From: Clostridiaceae bacterium
GTDB taxonomy: Bacteria; Bacillota; Clostridia; Oscillospirales; Acutalibacteraceae
Length of the DNA stretch: 29,470 bases
Direction of reading: 5' to 3'
NCBI GenBank assembly: GCA_016295895.1
Contig: JAEDKI010000005.1
Coordinates: forward strand, 1-29,470
This document shows, piece by piece, positions 13,867-19,898 of the stretch (the first letter of the stretch is position 1; every line of letters starts with the position of its first letter). A program made the translations under genes and the position numbers. Below the pieces are notes generated by a model that ran no database searches, was not told the DNA's origin, and worked only from the letters and a program-made list of their open reading frames with translations.

Positions 13867-15951
13867 ATGAAAGACAGCGAAAAGCAAACCTTGGAATTAC
13901 TTAAAAATGAACTTCAAAAAAGCACTCAATCAGCTAAAATACCTCTTAAATTGCAGAAAGAAAGCATTGTTGCAATGCTTAATGAAGAAAAGAAAGAAAA
14001 GGATTTTTCCGATAAAACGGGGACTCAGAATAAATCAATTTCGGTTATTCGCAGAATGACGGTTGCGGCGGCAATGCTTGTGCTTGTTGTCGGCTGCACA
14101 CTGTTCATGCGTGCAAACAGCGTCAGAGTAATAAAAGCGGACACCTTCAACGAGGGAAATTCAAGCGTTTCTCCCGTAAAGAGTGTTAACAGCTATGAAG
14201 AAATAGAGAACGCCGTCAGAAGCATTTTCAACAAAGAGACTGCTTCACAGGCAGCAAATCAAGGTTCGGAAAACGAAAATACAACCCGAAGCCAAACTCA
14301 GTCCGGGGTTATTGACCGACTTCGTGAGGAATACAACAAATATTTAGGCGATTCAAGCCGTAACACAACCGAGGTTTATGTCAACGCTCAGAATACTGTG
14401 CCAGAGGCTTATGTAGCTTCGTCAAATGCGGTTGCGGCGATTGACAACCGCCATGCGGATATCGTCAAGACCGACGGAGACTATATTTACATCGTAACCA
14501 CGGGCAGAAACGCCGAAACCGGCAAAACGGTTGAGCAGGTTAAAATCATCAAGGCTGTTCCGGCAGACGAGATGAAAACGGTATCAACCGTTGACCTTTC
14601 TGACAGGGAAAACGGCGCTCAGGTCAGCGAATGCCTTGAAATCCATGTTAAAGACAATATTCTCGTTGCCCTTATGAGCCGATACAGCTATGCGGCAAAC
14701 GGTTCGGCGGCAGGGGATTCAACGGTTGCGCTTTTCTATGATATCTCCGACCCGAATTCACCCGTTAAGCTTCGTGAGCATGTTCAGGAAGGCAGTTATG
14801 TTTCATCGAGCCTGCACGGAAGCGGACTTTGCATCTCAACTGCAAAAACGATAAATTCAGATTCATCGGGAAGCGAGCTTATCCCCGCATTCAGCGTCAA
14901 CGGCTCTGAGGTTAGGCTCAGCACCGACGAGATTATATATACCGTCAACGACCCGACGGCGACCTATCTTTTCATTACCGTTACGGATATTTCCGATTTC
15001 GGAGCAAAGGTCGGAAGATTCGCAATCCTCGGCGGCGGAACGGATATCAGCTATTCCGCAGATTCGATTGCGGTAACGAGAGGCTTTGTTTCGGTTGACG
15101 CCGATGAAAGCGGCGCCCGAGAGAGCAAGACGGAGATTTACCGTTTCTCCATCAACAATTCAACGGTTTCGTTCGTCGGTTCCTACACCGTTCAGGGCGC
15201 ACTCTGCGGTGGAATATCGTTTGACGGAAGCAACGGTTATCTCAGAGCGGCAACCTCCGTTAAGGGAGCAACCAATATTTATGTTCTCAACGAAAAAATG
15301 GAGTTTGTCAGCGGACTTAAAGGCATTTTCCCGGGTGAGACCGTTAAGAACATCAAGTTTATCGGCAGTAAGGGATATATTGTATCGGGCAAGAGCAGTG
15401 AAAAGACAATGATAATTGACTTTTCCGACTATTCAAAGCCCAAGGTTGCAGGAACCATTGAAACAAACGGCTTCACGGGCGAGTTCTATGAGGTTTCGGA
15501 TTCAATGCTTCTGACCGTTTCGGGTTATAAGAATAATGACAGCGGAAACAATTCCGTCAGGCTCACCTTGTTTGATGTCAGCAATCCCGACAGCCCGAAA
15601 GCGGTTTCATCGTGCGAATACAATGACGGAGAGTATCTCCTGCCCTTGGAGGGCGACGGCAGATGCGTGATTTTCTCGGCGGACGGTAAGCTTTTCGGCT
15701 TCCCCGTTGTTAAAATCCACAGGAATGAGGACGGACCTGAGCTTCAGACCTCGGCGTATGTTCTTTATAAGATTACCGAAAACGGAATAGAAAAAGCAGG
15801 CGAATACAATCATTTTGATAACGAACCCTATGTCGGCGACGCCGCCGTCAGAGGAGCCTGCATCGGCGGAACGCTCTATACTGTTTCGGGCGAAAAGGTT
15901 GTTGCCTTTTCAATCGGTGATTCATCGGTAATCTCATCTGTTGAGCTTTAA
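13867..15951 (+). CDS. Membrane protein with extracytoplasmic beta-propeller (PF09826-like), probable anti-sigma factor
   Basis: A 694-residue protein. Residues 1-60 are charged, helical and without a signal peptide, so they are predicted to be cytoplasmic and could hold the sigma factor. A single transmembrane segment lies at about 64-82 (MTVAAAMLVLVVGCTLFM). The outside part begins with a Ser/Asn/Glu-rich stretch and then the Beta_propel family opening, HADIVKTDGDYIYIV (196-210). It continues with strands such as LFYDISDPNSPVKL, IIDFSDYSKPKVAG and LFDVSNPDSPKAV, a repeated DxSxPxxP blade signature. The cotranscription with the ECF sigma gene, 21 bases upstream, and this topology point to a transmembrane sensor; the anti-sigma role is inferred from context. 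GGAGGG precedes ATG 13867. No clear terminator follows at once. Confidence 0.85.
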   Translation: MKDSEKQTLELLKNELQKSTQSAKIPLKLQKESIVAMLNEEKKEKDFSDKTGTQNKSISVIRRMTVAAAMLVLVVGCTLFMRANSVRVIKADTFNEGNSSVSPVKSVNSYEEIENAVRSIFNKETASQAANQGSENENTTRSQTQSGVIDRLREEYNKYLGDSSRNTTEVYVNAQNTVPEAYVASSNAVAAIDNRHADIVKTDGDYIYIVTTGRNAETGKTVEQVKIIKAVPADEMKTVSTVDLSDRENGAQVSECLEIHVKDNILVALMSRYSYAANGSAAGDSTVALFYDISDPNSPVKLREHVQEGSYVSSSLHGSGLCISTAKTINSDSSGSELIPAFSVNGSEVRLSTDEIIYTVNDPTATYLFITVTDISDFGAKVGRFAILGGGTDISYSADSIAVTRGFVSVDADESGARESKTEIYRFSINNSTVSFVGSYTVQGALCGGISFDGSNGYLRAATSVKGATNIYVLNEKMEFVSGLKGIFPGETVKNIKFIGSKGYIVSGKSSEKTMIIDFSDYSKPKVAGTIETNGFTGEFYEVSDSMLLTVSGYKNNDSGNNSVRLTLFDVSNPDSPKAVSSCEYNDGEYLLPLEGDGRCVIFSADGKLFGFPVVKIHRNEDGPELQTSAYVLYKITENGIEKAGEYNHFDNEPYVGDAAVRGACIGGTLYTVSGEKVVAFSIGDSSVISSVEL

Positions 15952-16014
15952 TCAGTTAAAAATTCCGCAGAAGGCGATAGCCTTACCTTAAAAAATTCGG
16001 ATGGATTGGGGTTT

Positions 16015-16042
16015 CGGAGCTTTTGCTCCGACAAAGCGGAGT
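16015..16042. other. Overlapping alternative hairpins (CGGAGC-GCTCCG-CGGAG)
   Basis: Segment 1 CGGAGC (16015-16020), segment 2 GCTCCG (16025-16030) and segment 3 CGGAG (16037-16041) can pair as 1:2 or 2:3. Pairing 2:3 is followed by TTTTATA, so the arrangement could work as a switchable terminator for transcripts coming from the beta-propeller gene, 63 bases upstream. Confidence 0.4.
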
Positions 16043-16050
16043 TTTATATA

Positions 16051-16080
16051 GCCTGCGTTCTTTGGGGAAAGAACGCAGGC
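16051..16080. repeat. Perfect 13-bp inverted repeat with 4-base loop
   Basis: GCCTGCGTTCTTT (16051-16063), loop GGGG, AAAGAACGCAGGC (16068-16080). It has no T-run on either side, so it is not a standard terminator. Together with its two neighbours it forms a cluster of three strong hairpins. Confidence 0.75.
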
Positions 16081-16105
16081 AGGGGAAAAAAGATGGTGGT
16101 GCAGC

Positions 16106-16136
16106 GGCGGAGCGCACAGGCACAGTGCGCTCCGCC
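16106..16136 (-). terminator. Perfect 12-bp hairpin, probable terminator of the 58-residue gene
   Basis: GGCGGAGCGCAC (16106-16117), 7-base loop, GTGCGCTCCGCC (16125-16136). Read on the minus strand it lies 16 bases after the small gene's stop, and a TTTTTT tract occurs 13 bases further on. The distance of the T-tract makes it an imperfect intrinsic terminator. Confidence 0.5.
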
Positions 16137-16152
16137 AAGCAACATTTTGTCG

Positions 16153-16329
16153 TTAAAGATCGTCGGCATCCTGAACAGGGCGGATTCCGTCATAGGGAGT
16201 GCCGGTGTAGCTGCCGAGAACATCGGTGTGAATTTCTTCATCGTTCACTTCATAGCCGTGCGGCTCGTCTTTTCCGTCAAAATGCCACTGAGATTTGGGC
16301 TTTTTGCTCTTTTGAAATCTGAAGGGCAT
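16153..16329 (-). CDS. 58-residue acidic/basic small protein with C-terminal GSYTGTP motif, unknown function
   Basis: The start at 16329 is fixed by AAAGGAG eight bases upstream, a stronger site than for the longer reading (from 16380). The first part is basic (MPFRFQKSKKPKSQWHF), the middle is acidic, and the end reads VLGSYTGTPYDGIRPVQDADDL. I have a recollection of similar GSYTGTP...PVQDADDL endings in small hypothetical proteins of Firmicutes, but know no function. There is no transmembrane segment, signal peptide or cysteine. It stands alone on the minus strand between the sigma-factor operon and the wall-protein gene, with hairpins after it. Confidence 0.75.
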   Translation of the reverse strand: MPFRFQKSKKPKSQWHFDGKDEPHGYEVNDEEIHTDVLGSYTGTPYDGIRPVQDADDL

Positions 16330-16472
16330 GTCAGAAGCTCCTTTCGTTAATCGGAAGCCGCAGAACGGTTTCCGTAACAATATTTTTACACGCAGTTTCT
16401 CTTAAATTCCGATAAACCGGATAATATTAAGCATTTTTTTGCATTCGATTGCGAATTGGGAAATTTATTCTC

Positions 16473-16501
16473 TTGACAAAGAGAGAATGAAAGTGTAAAA
16501 T
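16473..16501 (+). promoter_or_regulatory. Strong sigma-A promoter of the wall-protein gene
   Basis: A perfect TTGACA at 16473-16478 and TAAAAT at 16496-16501 are 17 bases apart. The leader of about 50 bases holds a short GACC/GGTC hairpin near 16520-16531 and the AAAGGATGG ribosome binding site. Confidence 0.8.
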
Positions 16502-16559
16502 AAGCATGTATGGCAAAGTGACCCTACGGTCTAAATTTATTTAAAGGATGGTAATTAAA

Positions 16560-17042
16560 ATGAAAAAGACAGTTTCTTTGCTTCTTGCCGTAATCTTTGC
16601 GGCAATCGCAGTATGCACATTTGCAGTATCGGCTTTTGCAGCTCCGGAAGATACAACGGCACCCGGCATTAACGCAGACGATTGGGGCGCAACAACCACT
16701 ACTGCTGCTCCTTCAACAACCGCTGCTCCCTCAACGACAGCAGCCGCAGCAGAGTCAACAACCGCAGCAGCAGAGTCAACAACCGCAGCAGCCGCTGAAT
16801 CAACAACAGAAGCTGCTCCTTCAACCTCCGGCACAACTCTTGCTGACGATACACCCATTGACGGCGGAAGCACAACCGCTATTGACGACGGCACAACAAA
16901 GGCTCCCGCAACAACCAAGAAGCCCGCAGTTGTTGACACCGTAATCCCCTCAACCGGCAGCAGCGTTCTTGTTCCCGCAGTTGCTCTCCTTGCTCTTGCA
17001 GCAGGCACGGTTGCAGTTATAAAGACAAAGAAGGATAACTGA
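16560..17042 (+). CDS. Small mucin-like cell-wall protein with IPSTG sorting signal
   Basis: A 160-residue surface protein. A signal peptide (MKKTVSLLLAVIFAAIAVCTFAVSAFA) is followed by a low-complexity Ala/Thr/Ser/Pro/Glu region with repeated ESTTAAA and PSTTAA units, expected to be extended and possibly O-glycosylated. The C-terminus has IPSTG (an LPXTG-like sortase motif), a hydrophobic segment (about 130-153) and the positive tail KTKKDN, i.e. a complete sortase sorting signal. It would be linked to peptidoglycan, but it is so short that it has no globular domain. ATG 16560 with AAAGGATGG upstream is preferred over ATG 16548. It is a strongly promoted single gene, so the product may be abundant. 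Confidence 0.85.
   Translation: MKKTVSLLLAVIFAAIAVCTFAVSAFAAPEDTTAPGINADDWGATTTTAAPSTTAAPSTTAAAAESTTAAAESTTAAAAESTTEAAPSTSGTTLADDTPIDGGSTTAIDDGTTKAPATTKKPAVVDTVIPSTGSSVLVPAVALLALAAGTVAVIKTKKDN
16751..16819 (+). repeat. In-frame tandem repeat within the wall-protein gene
   Basis: The unit AGAGTCAACAACCGCAGCAG recurs at 16751 and 16772 (period 21) and, degenerate, near 16796. It codes for ESTTAAA units. Such repeats can change copy number by slippage without breaking the frame. Confidence 0.7.
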
Positions 17043-17098
17043 TAACTTAACTTAAAAGGATTCCGATGCCCTCGGGTTCGGATTAAATAAGAAAACAA

Positions 17099-17147
17099 AA
17101 CAGATTACAGGCTTTTCCGAAAGGATTGACCCGTAATCTGTTTTTTT
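17099..17147. terminator. Terminator between the wall-protein gene and the ABC operon
   Basis: AACAGATTACAGG pairs with CCCGTAATCTGTT, one mismatch, with a 23-base loop, followed by seven T. It lies between convergent genes; the ABC ATPase gene ends at 17165. Confidence 0.85.
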
Positions 17148-17164
17148 GTCAGCTTTAATAATAA

Positions 17165-17929
17165 TTAAAGACCTCGTTCGTAATAATATTCCGTGCCGTC
17201 GGGGGTCTCAAGCGTTTTAACGCCGACTCCGTATATTTTTCTCAGAATATCCGAGGCAAGTATCTCGTCGGGCGTTCCCGTCTGTGAAATAATGCCGTTT
17301 TCCATAACGGCAATTCGGTCGGAGATTTTAAGGGCAAGCAGAATATCGTGCAGAACGAGTAAAACGGTTTTTCCGCTCACGGCAAGCTGTCTGACGGAGT
17401 CGGCAAGCTTTAACTGCTGACCGATATCAAGATAGGTTGTCGGCTCGTCCATGAGAATGATATCTGCCTGCTGGCAGAGCGCCATTGCGATATAAACCTT
17501 TTGGCGCATGCCGCCCGAAAGCTCGCTCATGAGTCTGTCCGAGAGATGTGATATTCCCATTTTTTCCATTGCGTTTTGCGCAGCTTCATAGTCGGCTTTG
17601 CCGTATCTTCTCGGATAGGAGAGATAGGGGAATCTGCCGTGAAGCACCATTCTGCCGACGGTAATGTCGGGAATATTTTTCCCCTGAGCAACATAGGCAA
17701 TCTTTTTTGCCGATTCAGAGGGGGAGAGATTTTGGATTGAAACGCCGTCAGCGATTATTTCGCCGCCCGTTACGGGGAGCATTCCGAGAACGGTTTTCAG
17801 AAGCGTGCTTTTGCCGCATCCGTTTGCACCGACAAGCGTTGTAATTTTTCCGCTCGGGCATTCAAGGCTTGCGCCGTGAAGAATTTCTTCTTTGCCGTAG
17901 CCTGCGTGAAGATTAACTGTTTCAAGCAT
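17165..17929 (-). CDS. FecE/BtuD-type ABC importer ATPase
   Basis: A 254-residue cytoplasmic ATPase of the iron-siderophore/heme/cobalamin importer family. Walker A is GANGCGKST (34-42), followed by the Q-loop AYVAQGKN, signature ELSGGMRQK, Walker B IILMDEPTTYLD and the switch histidine in VLHDILLAL. The gene starts inside the last codons of the permease gene (8-base overlap), which indicates translational coupling. It is the last gene of a three-gene operon of binding protein, permease and ATPase. Substrate cannot be told from the ATPase; the family imports Fe-siderophores, heme, cobalamin or cobinamide. Confidence 0.94.
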   Translation of the reverse strand: MLETVNLHAGYGKEEILHGASLECPSGKITTLVGANGCGKSTLLKTVLGMLPVTGGEIIADGVSIQNLSPSESAKKIAYVAQGKNIPDITVGRMVLHGRFPYLSYPRRYGKADYEAAQNAMEKMGISHLSDRLMSELSGGMRQKVYIAMALCQQADIILMDEPTTYLDIGQQLKLADSVRQLAVSGKTVLLVLHDILLALKISDRIAVMENGIISQTGTPDEILASDILRKIYGVGVKTLETPDGTEYYYERGL

Positions 17930-18920
17930 GGCGTTTGCCTCCTTTCGTGCGAACTAAAAGCGCAACAAAAACAGGGCCGCCTATAACCGCCATGAGGATT
18001 CCGACGGGAAGCTCATACGGGGCAAAAACAAGGCGGGATGCAAGGTCGCAAAGGCAGACAAAGCCTGCACCCATAACGGTGCAAAGCGGCAGAAGCCTGC
18101 GACTTTCGTTTCCCGCAAGCTTTCTGACAAAGTGCGGAACGATAAGCCCGATAAAGCCGAGCAGACCCGCAAAGCTGACCGCCGCCCCTGCAAGCAGAGC
18201 GGAGATAACGAGAAACAGAATTCTGTATTTTCTGACCGACAGCCCGATGCTCCGAGCCGTCTCATCGCCGAGAGAAACGGCGTCAAGCTCGTTGGAAAGA
18301 GTAAAAATCAGGAGCAGAGCGGCGGCTATCATTATTGCGGAGGGAATCAGCCTCGTAAAAGAAACCGCCGAAAAGCCGCCGACCCGAAATTCGGTTGTCA
18401 GCATGGCGGCTTCGGGATTCAGAACCGTTATTGCTTCGCTTGCCGCTCCGAGGATACTGTTCAGCGCAACACCGCCGAGAATAACGGTGGTTTTTGATGC
18501 GGATATTCTGCTTGAAAACAGGGATATTATCAAAACCGCAAAAAGGCTACCCGCAAAGGCGCAAACCGAAACGCCAATGCCCGAAAGCACTCCGCAGGCA
18601 CAGCAGACGGTAACGCCAAGCCCTGCGCCCGAGTTAACTCCGATAATGCTCGGCGAAGCAAGCTTGTTTGCCAGTACATTCTGCAAAACTGCGCCCGATA
18701 CCGAAAGCCCCGCCCCTGCAAAAAGGCAGGCAACGGTTCTCGGAAGCCTTGAATAGAGCAGAATATTTCTGCCGACGGTATCCCCTTTGCCGAGAAAGAA
18801 GCCGAAAAGCTCCGAAGCGGAAAAGGCGATGTTGCCCAAAGCAAGGCTGAGAGCGGAAATCAGAACGCAAAACAGCAGACTGCCTGCCAAAAGAATAAAA
18901 TAGCTTCTTTTATTCCTCAT
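17922..18920 (-). CDS. FecCD/BtuC-type ABC importer permease
   Basis: A 332-residue polytopic membrane protein with about ten hydrophobic segments, as in the FecCD/BtuC family. Recognisable blocks are YSRLPRTVACLFAGAGLSVSGAVLQ (near 56-80), the family-typical NPLASPxxxG variant NKLASPSIIGVNSGAGLG, and FAGLLGFIGLIVPHFVRKLAG, the cytoplasmic coupling helix that docks to the ATPase. Only one permease gene is present, so it is probably a homodimer. Its start overlaps the 3' end of the binding-protein gene by 11 bases, and its end overlaps the ATPase gene. Confidence 0.94.
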   Translation of the reverse strand: MRNKRSYFILLAGSLLFCVLISALSLALGNIAFSASELFGFFLGKGDTVGRNILLYSRLPRTVACLFAGAGLSVSGAVLQNVLANKLASPSIIGVNSGAGLGVTVCCACGVLSGIGVSVCAFAGSLFAVLIISLFSSRISASKTTVILGGVALNSILGAASEAITVLNPEAAMLTTEFRVGGFSAVSFTRLIPSAIMIAAALLLIFTLSNELDAVSLGDETARSIGLSVRKYRILFLVISALLAGAAVSFAGLLGFIGLIVPHFVRKLAGNESRRLLPLCTVMGAGFVCLCDLASRLVFAPYELPVGILMAVIGGPVFVALLVRTKGGKRHA

Positions 18921-19842
18921 AAAGAATTTTCTCCAGCTTTTCGTATGCCTCGGCGAATCTTGCGTTCGGCTTCATGTTGTAAAGTTCTTTTTCCATATAA
19001 TAAACCTTGCCGTTTTTAACTGCGTCAAGCTCATTCCAAAGCGGATTTTCGCTGAACAGCTTTTCAACATTTTTCTTTGTTCCGTCAACATTGTCGCCCA
19101 TCTGCACGAAAAAGATTTTTTCGGGATTCTGCTGAATTATGCTCTCAATGCTGAGATTTTCAAGCAGGGAGCTGTCGCTGTCGGCAATATTGATGCATCC
19201 GAAGTCTTTGAGCATGCCGCCGAGCATAGTTCCCGATGTGTTTTTAGCCTTGATGGTTGAAGCCGAAACCTTCATCACGAGAACCTTTTGGGCGGGCTGT
19301 GCCTTGCTTCTTTCAAGAATTGCGTCAATCTCAGCCTTCTGAGCCGTGCCGTATTTTTCATAAAGCTCGGGCTTGCCCGTGATGTCGGTGCAGATTTTCA
19401 GCATATGAAGAAAGCCTTCAAAATCCGAAACATCGAAATACGCAACCGTGATTCCTGCATTTTCAAGGGTTTCACGCATTTCAAGATGCCCCGAAAGCTT
19501 CGAGCTTGCAAGCACCAAATCGGGATTTGCCGCCAACAGCTCATCCTTTGAGGGCGAATGGGATTTGCCGAGGTTCACGGCGTCCTCGGGCATGGAGAGG
19601 TTAAGATCCTCCCATGCGTCGTCGGCAGAGGCGCAGACCGTTCCGCCCGCAAGCATCCAGATATCCGCATAGCTGCCAAGCAAAGTTGCAACTCTTTCGT
19701 GAGAATTGACCGTGACGGTTCTGCCCGAATCATCGGTGAAAGAATAACCGCTTTCGCCGCTCTGAACCTCTTTTTCCCCGCATGAGCACAGGCAGAGCAG
19801 AACGGAAACGGCGATTAATAAAATTGAAATTGCTCTTTTCAT
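18910..19842 (-). CDS. Iron-siderophore/cobalamin-type ABC substrate-binding lipoprotein
   Basis: A 310-residue exported lipoprotein. The lipobox LCSC gives C21 as the anchor. The mature protein opens with YSFTDDSGRTVTVNSHERVATLLGSYADIWMLAG, the standard start of class III (PF01497) binding proteins. It continues with DAVNLGKSHSPSKDELLAANPDLVLAS and a C-terminal lobe ending in AYEKLEKILYEE. Such proteins bind Fe-siderophores, heme or cobalamin-like ligands. AAAGGAT lies 6 bases ahead of ATG 19842, and an intrinsic terminator ends only 12 bases before the start, so expression must pass through that terminator or begin from an internal promoter in the upstream gene. Confidence 0.92.
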   Translation of the reverse strand: MKRAISILLIAVSVLLCLCSCGEKEVQSGESGYSFTDDSGRTVTVNSHERVATLLGSYADIWMLAGGTVCASADDAWEDLNLSMPEDAVNLGKSHSPSKDELLAANPDLVLASSKLSGHLEMRETLENAGITVAYFDVSDFEGFLHMLKICTDITGKPELYEKYGTAQKAEIDAILERSKAQPAQKVLVMKVSASTIKAKNTSGTMLGGMLKDFGCINIADSDSSLLENLSIESIIQQNPEKIFFVQMGDNVDGTKKNVEKLFSENPLWNELDAVKNGKVYYMEKELYNMKPNARFAEAYEKLEKILYEE

Positions 19843-19852
19843 AAATATCCTT

Positions 19853-19888
19853 TCAAAAAACGGGTCATCGTTTTGAACGAGACCCGTT
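19853..19888 (-). terminator. Terminator or attenuator just upstream of the ABC operon
   Basis: On the minus strand AACGGGTC (19888-19881) pairs with GACCCGTT (19866-19859), with an inner CGTT/AACG stem, followed by TTTTTT. It lies between the sulfur-redox fusion gene (stop at 19899) and the binding-protein start at 19842. No promoter fits in the 12 bases left, so partial or controlled read-through is likely. Confidence 0.8.
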
Positions 19889-19898
19889 ATATTATTTG

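Noticed and set aside
15971..15984. AAGGC-GATA-GCCTT as terminator of the sigma-factor operon
   Set aside because: Only a 5-bp stem, and no T-run follows on the plus strand.
16505..16545. Resemblance of GCAAAG...CTACGGTCTAA to the 3' part of a c-di-GMP-I riboswitch
   Set aside because: The leader is only about 50 bases; the GGCAAACC half, the GAAA tetraloop helix and its receptor are all missing.
16751..16819. Short tandem repeats as a CRISPR array
   Set aside because: Repeats are in-frame coding units of period 21-24 without spacers of constant size; no cas genes.
16541..17098. 185-residue minus-strand reading frame with Val/Ala/Ser repeats
   Set aside because: It is the antisense of the Thr/Ala repeat wall-protein gene; it has no ribosome binding site, and the plus-strand gene has promoter, signal peptide and sortase signal.
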